Below are positions 47,667-60,148 of a DNA stretch of 64,000 bases, piece by piece. Origin of the DNA: Thelephora terrestris (taxonomy: Eukaryota; Basidiomycota; Agaricomycetes; Thelephorales; Thelephoraceae); the NCBI GenBank assembly GCA_015956445.1, contig WIUZ02000014.1, positions 62,001 through 126,000 of the forward strand. Direction: 5' to 3'. Made by a program: the position numbers and the translations under genes. The notes under the pieces are model-generated. The model had not been told where the DNA came from and ran no database searches. It saw nothing but the letters and a program-made list of their open reading frames with translations. The number at the start of each line of letters is the position of its first letter. Within the stretch, counting starts at the first letter, position 1.

Positions 47667-49037
47667 TTAAGTCTCCTCAGCCCTCTTCGGCAAAAGGGGG
47701 ACGATGCGGGTTTCCTTGACCTTTTGACCGTCCTTGCCGAAGTAACGCTCGGTTTCGAAACTCCAGTGCAAGGAGCCGACGATCCAGTCCTGCAATCCTT
47801 GCACGTAAATCTTGACCTCCCGGTTGACCCGTTCGTCCCCGAAGTCGGGGATACGCTCGATGTTGGAGACGAAGGCGTCGATGGTGTCCTTGCAAAGCTT
47901 TCCAACCTTGTCAACCGCTTCTTGGAGGTTCATGTTGTGATGCTCCATGAAAATTGGGATGAGGTTATGAGTGTCATCACCACGGGCTTGTTCGACGTTG
48001 TAGGAGAAGATGTCCTAAACGGGACGTTGAGTATGCGCAGCGATTGGAGAAGCGAAGCATAAAGCTTACGTTGGACCAAGCGACCAAATCGTTTGAGCCT
48101 TGTTTCAAGGCTTCGATGACGGGATGCTCGAGAACCTCTTGGGGAACGTCGAGATCGTAGGCGTATTCAATCAAGTCGAAGGTTGACTTGCAACCGCTAG
48201 TGTCGCGGCGGATGTCAATGAAAGACTCGAGATCGGGAATCTGGTTGGCGTCACGGTCCTGAGCCTGGAGATTAACAGACTCAAAGAACTGCTCGAGGGT
48301 TTCCTTGAAACGATGGGCCGGTCCTGGTTTGCAGTTTTTCATGCAACGAGCCCAGTAACTGTGGGAGAACAAGCGAAATCATTAGTATGTGACGCGGAAG
48401 AATGATTGGCCGTAATGCAAATAAACTCACTCCCTGGCAAGCTTGCCGGCGCTGATTTCCTGTTGTGGTTGACCGTTGGTCGGCATGTACTTCTCGGTGA
48501 ACCAGTGAGCGTTCATAACAGAGTCGGCGAGAACGCTGGTCTCATTGGTCAACATGCCGTCGGAGATGTTGTCGAGGTGGAAGAGGTAGCCAAGAAAATC
48601 AGCGACGATGCGCATGCGTTCGGGTGGGCAGTAGGGGTAGCACCGAGCGGTCAGCAATCCAGCCTGAAATCATGTTAAGTCTACCGTCTAAGATTCGAAC
48701 AAAATTTACGTACTTGGAGACCCCAGAGTGCTTGCTTGCGTTTTGGACTTAGCTCGGGGCATCCGTCCACGAGCCACTTGGTAGATGCAGCCGTCAACTC
48801 ATCGGCGTTGGGATGCCTCCCGAGAGGGAAGGGGCAATCTCCGACGAGGTCTGGCATGATGAAAAAAGTCGGTGCTTTCTCGTTTTCGCCAGCTTGTTTG
48901 GTAGCAAGAGGCGAGTCAAGAGAGACTAGGTGGGAGAAGTTGAGATTTGGTGTCGCCTCGATGGCGAAAGAAGTTTGGAAGATGAGGTTCTTGAGGGAGA
49001 TCAAGAAATTCCAGAGAGGGCGTAGCAAGTAGTCCAT
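47667..49037 (-). CDS. Sesquiterpene synthase (class I terpene cyclase)
   Basis: Cyclises farnesyl diphosphate to a sesquiterpene hydrocarbon; product unknown. Start MDYLLRPLWNFLISLKNLIF (ATG 49037). The aspartate-rich motif reads FLFHLDNISDGM-like, i.e. D-N-x-x-D in place of D-D-x-x-D. The NSE triad is intact: NDLVAWSNDIFSYNVEQARG (N, S and E all present), followed by DDTHNLIPIFMEHHNMNLQE. The C-terminal HWSFETERYFG carries the Arg-Tyr pair that senses diphosphate. It ends LLPKRAEET. Five exons, with typical positions. About 370 residues. No P450, methyltransferase or transporter of a terpene cluster is recognisable within 3 kb, so if a pathway exists it is elsewhere or decayed. Confidence 0.92.
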
Positions 49038-52000
49038 CGCGTCGAAAGTCGAAGAGGTATGAATTGGAGAAGTGGGTTGTGGAGGAAGACATCGATCAGA
49101 GGAGAGCTTTATATGAGTACATGCCGATATCCCCTCAGTATGCCTGATAGGATCAAGGACAACAAAAAGAATTGAAAGCGGAACTGCTGTGTTCCCGCTC
49201 TCCCACACCGAGAAGGCGGCAAAAGACCAATTGATGTTTCGCTGGGAGGTAGCCCCTTATTGTTCTGCAGGTGGTGTCGATCCGAGATTAAGCACCCAAA
49301 AGATGCGATGTAAAACACACGAACCTTAACGTACAGAACGGCGAAGAACAATCGGGGAGAAGTCCTATGATGACGCATAGGAAAGTAGCTGACCGCTAAG
49401 CTCTGAGAAGTCGTGCGAGCGATGCATAGACACAACGGCCGCAGGAAGGTTGCCGACCGGTGTTTTCGCTTAGGAAAGCGTTACGCATATGAGCAAATGC
49501 GGCAGGAAATCGATCATCCGGGAGGGGGACGTGGTCTATTGTTTCAAAGGTGCGCATGGCATGACAATAGGTGGTGCCTCGGGTTCTGTCATTTTCCAAA
49601 CCTTCACGGGTGTTAGCAATTATTTCAAGGGTACATAAAGAAAGTTCACCAATAAAACAACTCACGGTTCTCCGCCCCCGATTTTCTCGAGACCGCTCAT
49701 GGAGCGCAGATGATACTTGGTCATGGTAGCCGGAAACAAGGAACGACGGGAGTAGCCGTGGAACGGATCCGGCCGAGTGGCCAAATCGGGAAACAGCTCG
49801 CAAAGTCCGATCAGCCTGCGGAACGTTTGAATGTGAGTAAACTGGAACGAGGGCGTTGCCGAGGCCGACCGCGATTCGTGAGGGAAAGGCAAATTCTACA
49901 TTCTGCACGGTGAAACATTGCTAAGAAGAAACCCACGACAAGTAAACCGACGGCCTCTCTGCCGGCGGTATCGCTTCATTGTCTGTTCCTCCGTAGTCCC
50001 GACTCGGTTCGCGTCCCGGGCAAGACGGAGATGGACGCCGTTTAACCGAGAGCGTATTCCGAAGTAAAGGGGAACTGGTCAATAAGACAACCCGGCCGGC
50101 GGGCGACATTCATCTACCTTCGCGAGCTCCGAACGTCAAATACGTGCTTGGTCCTATTCAATTGTGCTCATCCGCACTATCCTGAAGAATCATTTCAGGC
50201 TCTCGATCGCAACTGCCAAAGGGTCTATCGGCGAACTGAGACAGCGAAACTGTTGTCTGCGTACCCAGTGCGGGGCAATCGCACCTCAAGCGGCCAGTGC
50301 TACCTTCAAGCAACGACGTAAAGCAAGCTGTGCCCCTACGCGGCCCCTTGCCTAGAGGACCCCTTCAACGGATGTTAGGATGATGCACGACAATTCATGC
50401 GTAGGCATTACTGGAAGTCACGCTGCCCAATTCACTTACACGAGGCGAAACACCTGGTCGGGACCTTTGCCTGAACTCCATTCGGGCACCCAGTGGCGTG
50501 CGAAAAAAAAACCGGTTCGCAGATGTTTGTTTGGCAACACCCTCGATTCCAAACAAACACATTGATCACTTCCGCCCATCCAATGGCGAGCACTTGAGTA
50601 TAGGGGACTTTTTGATTTGGGCATGCGGCTTGCTCCCGACTTTCCCTACAATCCCGACGGTGCCTGTGCTCGCTTCTTTCTCGGTTTCTAGACGCGGCAC
50701 GCGGTAAACTCGGAGGAACTGAAACCAACCAGGACCCCATACAGAACCGTGACTCTGACGACGGCCATGAGTTCTTTCTTGTATCACTCTCGCTTTGTCT
50801 AACACCACCTTGAACGTCGGCTACATGCGGCTTTTCGAAATACAAATATTCCTCGCCCAGATTTGTAGTCGGGCTCCCCGACACCCTTGCCGAATGCCTG
50901 GGTTCAGTGGGTTGCTTCGGAGCTACCTTGATCCACTGATGCGCGATCCAAAGTCAATTGGTGCTCACGACCACCCGCTTGTTTCAGTTACAGTCCCTCG
51001 CCGCAAAGCCGCAATTCATCGCACACTTTGATTTCCCATTCGCAACGAGGTCGTCCCCCCTAACTCTGCATCATCAACGCGACCAAATCCCATTGACTTC
51101 TCTTACACCCTGAAGTACACGCACCGCCCGATACCAACCAGTAACAGTCGCTACCACGATAGCCGCAACCGCGAGTGAAACCTTTCCGCTACAGCTCCAC
51201 TTGCCCATTGCCCCTCCCGCGCTCCATTGTTCGCCAGATCGCACATGACGGATGCTCACGAGTGATCGACTAGCCGAGAAGCTAGGGCCGTCGCTGAGGC
51301 TCCAATTCTTCCCTGCGTGGCCAGATACCCAGATACGAGGCATCTCCGCTAGCTTGACTCGAAAGATAAAGTTCGCGTCTGGCCAGGTTGTGGCGTCACC
51401 CGACAACCTCTTTGTACATTCGTGGATACACAGCTCGTCAATGCTGCGCTTACTACCTTCGGTCATGTTGCGCGCTGATCAACGCTGATCGGCGCTACCC
51501 AGATCCTCGAACCTACGCCCTCGTTAAAGCCTACTCTGTGAAACCTTTGTCGATTCTCCTACGCACGTACACCTAACATCTGCAGCCTGTGGGAGGTTTG
51601 CTACACTAACACCCAGTATGCACGGGAGAACGATCATCTCAAAAAGGTTTGTCCGTAGGCCACGTTCGAAGGTCCAGGCAAAAATCTTCTAAAGTTTCCG
51701 AATCGCCTTACATTTCTTGTTCCGATGGGCGTTGTGGAGCATAGGTGCTCGTCTACACGTACTCTCTGACCATCTCCTTACGTATTCAAGGGGGAAAGTC
51801 CACTATTTCTTAGGATTTGGCAGGCAGTGACACTTGGGCCAACCCCCAACGGTCTAACAGGGTCGCGTGTCATAGCGGTATTGTTAAGTACTGTCGAACC
51901 CTCGGTTGATAGGGCTAAGCTCATTGTATTCTTTATCATGATCCTATCTGGGCTATCCCGCCGGGAAGCGATAACGATCGGCGGCTTTGATACGACAATA

Positions 52001-52281
52001 AGGTTTCCGACAGAAGATCACTCGCTTCGTTGACCGTCCACGGTCAGGCATGGAAACCTCATTCATGTTGAGCGTTAACGAGGAGAGTAGATTTCGCGGG
52101 GCTAAAGCGTTAACCTGTGGCTCCGTGAGTGACAGATCGAATGGAAGTGGCTTGAAGTAGTCGTAGGGGCTGAATCAGCGAGTAGTCATATATACCCGCT
52201 ATGACCCAACCACTAAACCTTGTCAACGGTCTCAAAACTTAAGTTTTGCCACGAAGCTACGCCAACAATACACCAAATTGA
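49038..52281. other. 3.2-kb gene-free stretch beside the terpene synthase
   Basis: The first 100 bp hold the terpene synthase promoter. The rest has short frames only. A minus-strand frame at 51074-51210 encodes a hydrophobic N-terminal-like segment (KVSLAVAAIVVATVTGWYRA), which resembles a membrane anchor but does not continue. A minus-strand frame at 49662-49892 (HIQTFRRLIGLCELFPDLAT) has no partner exons. No intact gene can be supported. Confidence 0.45.
49108..49113 (-). promoter_or_regulatory. TATA box of the sesquiterpene synthase gene
   Basis: TATAAA on the minus strand, about 70 nt upstream of the ATG at 49037. Confidence 0.55.
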
Positions 52282-53862
52282 CTAGGCAGCCGTCGTGGTC
52301 GTGGTCTTGCCCACCCTCCAAACCTCCAGCCCGCCTTCACCACCAACGCCAACGATACCTGACCCTGAGCTAGCTGTCGCATCCACGGCCAGAATCTTCT
52401 TTTCTCCATCCCACACCTTGAAGCTGGCGACAGCGCTCTTCGCGCTCCTGAGATCCCAGAGTCTTACTGTCCCATCATACGATCCTGTGATTATCTGCGA
52501 ATCCGACGTCGGGGAGAGCGCCACTGACGAGGGCGTAGACTGGTGCATAAACAAGAGCGTGGTCGAAGATACAGCGGTCGAATCGGCTCGGAAGTCGAAG
52601 ACAGAAACGCTTCGATCTACCGAGCAAGACACCACTGAATTATCGTTCGGTAAAACCACAACACTGAGCATTGGTTTCTCGGATGCAGTCTGGACGAGAC
52701 ACAAAGAAAGGATAACAATGATCAGAATTTTTTTTGTGAGAAGGGCGGGGGGGCGAGAGAAATCGTTTTGGGTGCCGAGAAAAACAAAAACATGGGACCC
52801 ACAATGGTATCGGTGCACACCCCGTTTTCGACGTCCCAAGATCTGACAGTAGAATCGAAGCCACAGCTGAACGCTGTTTTCCCGGTGCTCGAGAAAACGG
52901 CTCGTGAAACCCTCGCTGTGTGAGACTTCAGCACAGATGTGGGTCCTTTTCGCTTCGGTCGCGGTTCGCTGTCACGCCCACCGACTTTTCTGCGTTTCCT
53001 TCTGTCAGCTTGCACTTCGACAACATCAACCTCGTCTTCTTCTGGTATGCTACTCTCCCATAACCCGATGAGAGTATCCCAGGATGCAGTAAGCAGGTGC
53101 TCCCCGGAACGACTGTAAGCGATAGACGAGAGGGGTGACGTGTGGAGATGGAGCGACGCCAGGGTAGATGAGGCACGCTCCCCAGTATCTGCATCAAGAG
53201 ATATCCTCACTAGGCGGCCGGTTAGGTCATGGGAAGCAGTCGCAATCATCAGGTCCTCGTCTCTAGAGACCGAGGTTGGGTTAAGAGATAGTGAAGTCAC
53301 TGGTCCATCGTGTACGCTACCCGCAAAGACTGTTGTCTGCGAGTAGTCGAAAATTCGGATATACCCGTCATACGACGCGGTGACAAAGTGTCTAAAGGGG
53401 AGGGTCTGTTGATGGACTGCAAACGAGTCCGGCAATAGGTCTCACCCTGGCAGCGCGCAAGAAACATCCGAAACCCAGTCGTCTTGTGGTATCGATGACA
53501 TCTTTTGAGGCGGCATCACAGATTCAATATACTCGACTTCCAACGTTTCCTCCTGCACGCAAAACAATCATCAACCAAAACCCATACCGGTGTTGGGAAC
53601 CTTCCCCGGTAAAACATACCTCACCGACACCCTTCTCGCGACACCATTCCGCCAGCGTCCCTCTCAAGATCTCGCCCCTCACGAGGAAATCAAACGGAAC
53701 GGGTGTCGCCAAGGACAAAGCCTTATTCACCAGCTGCGAGAGCTGATACCGTTTCCATGTTGTCGGGATCATGAACTTTTGGGCCGGGAGCAGGTACGTA
53801 GTTTGCGTCGTAAATACGACGGGTTGCATTAAAGATGAATCATCGTTTGAGGTTGAGGCCAT
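52282..53862 (-). CDS. YTM1: Ribosome biogenesis WD-repeat protein Ytm1 (WDR12)
   Basis: Part of the Nop7-Erb1-Ytm1 complex needed for 60S subunit maturation; removed from pre-60S by the Rea1/Midasin ATPase. The start MASTSNDDSSLMQPVVFTTQ (ATG 53862) opens the NLE domain: LPAQKFMIPTTWKRYQLSQL, FDFLVRGEILRGTLAEWC, ETLEVEYIESVMPPQK. A WD40 propeller follows: FVTASYDGYIRIFDYSQ, MIATASHDLTGRLVRI, HLLTASWDTLIGLWESSIPE, a basic insert with RRKRRKVGG, then KTAFSCGFDSTVRSWDVENG, NSVVSCSVDRSVSVFDF and IITGSYDGTVRLWDLRSAKS, ending VWRVGKTTTTTAA. Several introns; intact. Confidence 0.93.
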
Positions 53863-54067
53863 AACGAAATTGTCTGGGATGGGATTGGAGAAAAAAGTGA
53901 TCGGCGGGAGACCCGACTTGAATTCGCCGATCACGCGATCATCACAGCGACGCCCATCGAATAATTCCGTCAGTCTCAGACGCAACCGATAGATGAAAAC
54001 GCATTTGTACAAGAGATAGGTGGAGAAATTCTGTATGTATACGATGAAGAAAATCCTGTGGTCAACT

Positions 54068-56439
54068 CTAATCGACGTCCAACTCAAGCCAATCCCCCAA
54101 ATTCTTCCATATCTTTTCTCTATCCTTTGTCCAAATGGTCTTCCACGCCTTGACACAGTCCGCGCAAAATCCACCCTCCTTCTCCCAATCGACCTCGACG
54201 ATCATAACTTCCAACGCCGAGATCGGGTCCATTCGCCTGTCATCTATCGTCATGTCGTTGATCTCCACCGCCGAGATGACCTTGTACCAACTCGCGTAGT
54301 CGAGAGAACAGGCCGATGGTCGGGTTGTGGGTGTAGAAGGGACCTCCGCAGCGCGAGCACAGGAAACATCAACGGGTGGAGACCTCGTGATCCTCGTCCA
54401 CTCTGGGAATAATCTCTCCCTTAGCCGCGTCAAATTCATCATGACTGACCGCGGAAGCCGCGGTCGGGTCGGCATGATTTCCTCCACCTCTTCATCATAT
54501 ACCTCAGCGTCGATTCTTCCAAACTCCGGTCTCGTGCACATCTCCCAATATGCTCGCTTAACCACTTGTGGGACATCAAGCAGGTTTGCGATTGCCAAGG
54601 TTTCCTCTGGCCAAGGAATCATAATGCCAAACTTCGAGGGTTTGGATGGTGGGGGTAGGTCGGCCGGCCACTGTCTCTCGAGGCACCCTAGAGACCACCT
54701 TCGTAGGGTATCAAATTCAAGGAGTGAGGCGGCTCGAAATATTGACAGTATGCGGAGATAGTGAGGCGGGCTAAGTGCATATTCCCTGGAGAATGAGGAG
54801 TAAGCATACTGGCCGGTAATATACGTCCGTGCAACTTACAGCCCATTCTCCAAACCACGGAGGAGATTCGCAAAGTCAAGATGGCTGAGATCCTCCTCAA
54901 CCAGGTAGACTGGGCAGCCAGCCATGACCTCGAGATGGTCAAATTCTTCACTGAAGAGCCTCTGAAACCAGGGAGATGCCTTGCTCAAGGTTGACCGCAT
55001 GACACGAAATAGGATGTCATCGACTTGGAGAACCACAGTGCCATCCAGATCCCAAAATTCTGGGTGCTTCTTCCGATCGTTCATCGGTACTACCAAATCA
55101 GAAGGATGGGATCCGTTGATCCGGGGTCGCTTAGATGGCTGAGAGTCAGCGCGGGGCTCTTGCGTCGCTGCCTGTGAGGACCGAAAAGGTGAAGGGTGAC
55201 TCCTTTGCCTCTTGAGTGACCTTAGTGCCGGGGGCTGGATAATCGACTCTTTCCTGATCGATTGTGACTGGGACGAAGGGCCACGGTGAGAGAACAACAT
55301 TTGTTCCATCTTCTCGAAGTCCGGGTCCGAATCAAGCTCTATAGGTTCGATTTCCATCTCCGCGGGTCCCTTCTCTGGGGAGGACGATGCGTAGAGAGAC
55401 TCAATGTCAGATTTGTATGGTGGAGCAGCTGGGCTTCTGGCTGGGGGACCCTCCGTCGAATCCCCAGATTCAGTGTGAGCATCGCCTTGGTTAGGTTCTA
55501 GTTCGGCAAGTTCTGGTTCAGCGACCTGGGACGTACTGTGGACTTCTGCTGTGGCCATACCATCGTGGTCCGGATTACTTCTTGGCACGTCAAGCGGGTC
55601 TAGAGGTCCGCCCTGAACGACCTTCCCTGGGGTGCCGGTTGGGCCGCGGGGGCTGCTTGGGTCTACGGAGGAAGACGACGCATGAGGTACTGGGGTGTCA
55701 TTAGGCAGAGCAGGTCCCGGAAGGGAGACAACAGGATTTTGCCCTTTGAATGGTGAAGGGACCGAGCGCGTCGCCTTCGACAGAGGCTTAGCTTTTTCGA
55801 TTGTGACAAGGATAGGAGATATAGGAGTGGGGCCGGAGGTCCTCGATCGAGAGGATGTAGAAGCGCGTTTGCTGTCGGTACCAGACCTCCGAGTTTTGGC
55901 AGCGGGTTCCTCACTAGGTAGCGGCAGCTTTGGGGTCTTCGAGGGGCGATTCTTCGAGGAGCCACTTTGGCGCCCCTTCAGGGGTGAAGACGAAGGTGCG
56001 CCAGTAACCTCGCTCCCAGGTTTCTCCGTCCGTGACTGTGAAGAGTCCCCATTGTCGAGAACGGGGGTTTCGTTGTTAGAATTGGAATCACCGTCGTCAG
56101 ATTTCGATTCTACATCGCCGGGTCCGGTCATTTGCTCTCCAGAATCGTGCGAGAGGGAAGGTTCCTGCTCGGTGTCGAGTAACATACCATCCACCCTGTT
56201 TTCATCTTCCGACTTGTTGTCCCCATCCAATTTTGTGGATCGTTCCCTCGCGGGTGCTCTACACCAAAAATGATATCAATGTGCTATTCCTAACGCGGAG
56301 ATATTGAGGAACGGAGACCTCTCCGGACTCACTGAGCGTCGCTAGCCTTCTGTGGGACGTGCGTCGGAAGGCTGAGTGGAACCCTCGTTACCCTTCTCGA
56401 AACGAGACGTTTAACTCCACCAACTTTAACCTTGGCCAT
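54068..56439 (-). CDS. BTB/POZ domain protein
   Basis: Agaricomycetes carry many such BTB proteins; function unknown, possibly substrate adaptors or transcription cofactors. A basic first exon MAKVKVGGVKRLVSRRVTRV (ATG 56439) splices to APARERSTKLDGDNKSEDEN and a long disordered Ser/Pro/Glu-rich region (about 370 residues). The BTB fold follows: EFWDLDGTVVLQVDDILFRV, MRSTLSKASPWFQRLFSEEF, CPVYLVEEDLSHLDFANLLR. After introns: MHLARLTISAYCQYFEPPHS and TLAIANLLDVPQVVKRAYWE. The C-terminal region with LDYASWYKVISAVEIND and FCADCVKAWKTIWTKDREKI is the usual companion of this BTB type. It ends LGDWLELDVD. The long acidic N-terminal region is more extended than in most members I know. Confidence 0.85.
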
Positions 56440-56584
56440 GAATGACGCGACGCGGAGATGAGGGTCTGAGTCCGATCACTAGTAATTGATGCCAAGTCCC
56501 GTGCTCTTGTAAAGTCAAAGCCTAGGGGATCTCAATTATTCGTTGAAGCTCTCAGTAGCCAACATACATGTAAATTATGCCACA

Positions 56585-59500
56585 TCAAGGGGTAACGATC
56601 GTTAAGGGGAAGAGCCAAACGATCAACGCCGCGAGTATCACCACACCCACAGACATCACCCTAAACCCATGGTCCGTCCAGAAATCATTCACCTCAAACT
56701 TGGCCCTCAATCCCGGTCGTACCCTCACCTTCACTTGATGCCTCTTTCCAGGGGTCTCACAATCCGCCGTGACGATGTAAAGCGTCTGGCGGGTATGGTC
56801 GTAGTGATGCGAATCCGAAGCTTCGAGACCTTCGACGACGACCTCTCGCTCGTTCATGATTAACGACGGGACAAATATCTCCGTCTCCTTCGCGAGCAGA
56901 GGCGCCATCCTGTTGAGCGGAGGATTTGAAACCTCATGTGAGCCGGAGGTGGACTTGGGGTCTGCGTTACACCACTCGAACGTGAACTCTCCCGTGTTCA
57001 TTTCGTACCCGAACTTGAGCGGTATTCCGGCGATCTTGGCGGGGAACGGTCTGACGACAGCATCCAGGATTCTGCCTCCGTTATCCAAAGTTGCGGAGGT
57101 TTGAGCTAGATTCGAGAAAGAGGGGGGAAGGCTGCGACGCTGGGCGAACCAAGAGAAATTCTCGCCGTTCCAGTGATCGCCATGCGTATCATCATTACCC
57201 GGGTTGTAATTCCATAAGCTACAGGGTGAAAATGCGGTGAGAAAGTTCACCGAGATGTGGATGAGGGGACTCACGCAAAACCGATCAGGGCCTGCTCCAA
57301 TCCGGTGAGCATTGAGTCCATCATCCTGAGTTGCCAGAACCAGTTGTCGCTCTCGAAGGCAGCGCCGTTGCTGATGATCGATTCCAAAAGTTGTGGTTAG
57401 CGCGAAGGCAAAAATGTGGCAATACACCTCTTACTTCATATCCATCGGAACACCGCACTCCCCCAGGAACACGGGTCGTTCGTTCTTCAATGATCGATAC
57501 CCAGCTTCGACAATATTTTTGATCTGCAGCGAGTAGTTCTCCCGGGCTCCGCTTTGACCCCAGTGCATTGCTTTCCATGGGAGCATTCCCTGCGTAGATA
57601 GATACAGTTAGTTAAGATAGTTCCAAATTGAACGATTTTCTGGGTGAGCATACCCGACTAAGGCCTTGAACATTGACTGTGAACTCCCCGAACGCTTTAT
57701 AGAATAACGCCTGGAGGTCGTACCAATGCGGGGAGAACACCATATTGTGGGGCTGATGTTCCGGTGTCCACGAAGAAGGACAGAACTGGGAAAAGATGTC
57801 AACAGAGATAATAATAATAAAATGATTGTTCGGTGTTACCTCGTTTGGGATCGGTTCCAGAAACAACAACTTTTGTTTCCCGTTGTGGGTATGTTTTGAT
57901 ACCCTCTCCGCCCACTTACGAACGAAAGGGAAGTAGAAATCAATATACCAATCAACCTGATTGATGTGAGCGAGCCGTGGAGAGGTATAGCGGAGGGAAG
58001 TCACCTTTTTACCGGTCATGGGGTGCTTGACGAAATAGTTCTCCCTGAGAACGACACCCTCCTTCTTGAGAATATCGTATCCCCAAACGCCATGCATCTC
58101 CCAGACGCACTTCCCACCTGTCGGTCCGTCCTGCCGCCATGCTTTCCTGCCCATCGGGTTCAAGACATTATATGCGGTGCGACGACTTGGTACGGGGAAC
58201 GAGCGTGTCCAGTGTCCAACCGAGGTTGGATAGCCAGACGCGAGCATAAAAGACTGGAAAGCGGACGCTGTGAACAGATAAGTACAGAGAAGGCGGAATG
58301 ACGGAACTAATACGCACGAACGGAAGAAAGGTGGAGGTCTGTATTGTAGTCAAACTTGTGAAGGGATGGAAGATCGATGTAACCTCTATGCGGTTCATTC
58401 ATCATCTATGCCAGGACCGGAATGAGATGACGAGAGTCTACGGAATTCGTAAGGAGACCCACATCAAAGCCGATAACACAGTCTAGATCAGCGAGGGTCT
58501 TTACGACCAACTCCCACATGTTGAGGTAAGCGTCTTGGAGGAATTGTTGCACAGGAACTTCTGTGCCGTTCTTGATCTTGACCTTGAGTTGCGGAGCAAA
58601 GGCATCCCCACCCCAGAAACAAGTTCTGCGGATCAAATTGAGTGCCATGACGTCTAGGAAACCGAAGGGAGCCTACGCTAGAGTGGCGGCTGCGAGCTTT
58701 TGATACCCACAGGGCCACACGCCTCGTTCTGCCTCCACATGGCCACCTCCTCGGACACCCTGCAACCAGGCAGAGCCAGAATCTTCCAAGGTGTGCAGAT
58801 CGAAGCCAATGGCTTCGAGAGTCCAGGCTGGAGCACCCGATCCGCCAGAATAGCGGGACCAGACGTCCTGATGAACATCGATGAATGCCACCATTCCGTA
58901 CTTTGGGAGAAAGGAAAGGAGTTTCTTGACGTAATCTAAATACTCTAGGTCGTAATCCCCCCTGCATGTGATGAGGAAGGAATGCCGAGTGGCGATGTGA
59001 GGGGTGAACTTACGGCCCAGCGTGTTCGACTGCTTCCCATGTGATCAAAAATCTGACTGTAAAAGGGGCGCGATGAAGGTTGGGCGCAAGATGAAGGTGG
59101 TGAAACGGACCGCATACCGAATGTCAATCCCCACCTCCGCAGCCGAGCGAAGTGCGCGTCGGCGTCTTCGAGAGGGAAAGGCCTTCCGACGAAGGTGACT
59201 TGCTCGTGGCCGTGAGGAAAAGTGTCGTGGTCGTGGTTAATGGGTCTGTGGAGCAGCAGCGGGGTTCCGCATCAGGTGGGCGCGTCCACCAGTGGGGATG
59301 TAGGCCTTACGTTTTGCAATTCCCTGAAAGATTGACTCCGCGGGGGATACAGACCCTTCCGAACCCGTCTACGAAATATCGCCCATGTGTTTTGATGTCA
59401 CTGTTCCAGCAGTGTGCATATGAGGCGGAGGAGCCAGGCCGATAACCTTCATTTAGTGAGGGATGAGACTGGATTTGGAGTTAATCGGTCGCTCGCAGGC

Positions 59501-59618
59501 CGCATAGAATAGCCCTTACTTGCGAAATACCATGCCCAGGCTGTTTAGGTTTGTTGTCGGGATCTATGATGATAAAGGAAGTGTCGAGGTCTGACGCGGT
59601 GCTGGCTGTGGAAGACAT
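56585..59618 (-). CDS. GH5 steryl-beta-glucosidase / endoglycoceramidase-like enzyme, membrane-anchored
   Basis: Resembles the fungal EGCrP2/Egh1 group that hydrolyses ergosteryl glucoside or glucosylceramide. Start MSSTASTASDLDTSFIIIDP (ATG 59618). Then GRYFVDGFGRVCIPRGVNLS, RLRRWGLTF, ITWEAVEHAGP, YGMVAFIDVHQDVWSRYSGG and GAPAWTLEAIGFDLHTLEDS. The acid/base Glu lies in GFDV-MNEPHRGYI (joined by splicing) and the nucleophile Glu in RPVFLGECGVPMDMK (near 57455). Also present: FLEPIPNE, NMVFSPHWYDLQALF, SLWNYNPGNDDTHGDHWNGE. A beta-sandwich C-terminal region follows, and the last residues FRVMSVGVVILAALIVWLFP form a transmembrane span, so the enzyme is probably anchored. Many introns. Substrate choice is inferred. 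Confidence 0.87.
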
Positions 59619-60148
59619 AAGTCGTACTTAGCGCTGGTGTCGATCACACATTCCGGTTCTAGAACGGCGGCGATCTCGGCGGGTCTAAGTTCCTGTGCAA
59701 GGGACATCACATCGACCGAGGGCGCTGGAGTGGTTTCTTCCTTCGCCAATGCGCGCAACTCAGAGTGGGAGTGATGCACCGAGGCTCAGGAACAGTATAT
59801 GCGCCTTCGCAACGAGAATACATCCCTCGCCTTGAGATTTTGTTTCGCAGACAAGGGGATACTCAACGCCGAGATCACCACTTGAATTAACCTCTCTAGG
59901 AGACCGTAGTGCCCTTGAAATCTGCTGTGCTCAAGTTGATGGTTACACCTCACACAGCAGGACAGCAGTCAATCATTTCGAATTCGGAGTGGGGTTGGCG
60001 CCTAAAAAACCTCTTGGCGATCAAATGTCATGGCATGGGCGGTCCCCTCTGACCCGCGCACATCGATGAGGCCTAGGACTCTGATAAAAGGAAAGGTGCG
60101 AATAACAGATCGTGTCTCAATTTCCCCCTCTCGTCTATTTCTACCGCC
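59619..60148. promoter_or_regulatory. Divergent promoter region, GH5 / alpha-beta hydrolase
   Basis: 530 bp between opposed starts. A GATAAAAG string near 60082 could serve the hydrolase. An open frame at 59564-59779 overlaps the GH5 start in another phase and is not supported. Confidence 0.45.

Noticed and set aside
49396-49908. 170-codon minus-strand frame between terpene synthase and YTM1
   Set aside because: Composition is not protein-like, there is a competing frame on the same strand, and no domain is visible.
51074-51466. Minus-strand hydrophobic segment resembling a cytochrome P450 membrane anchor near the terpene synthase
   Set aside because: It ends at a stop soon after the anchor. 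No I-helix, ExxR or heme-loop motif was seen nearby, so a P450 call would be speculation.
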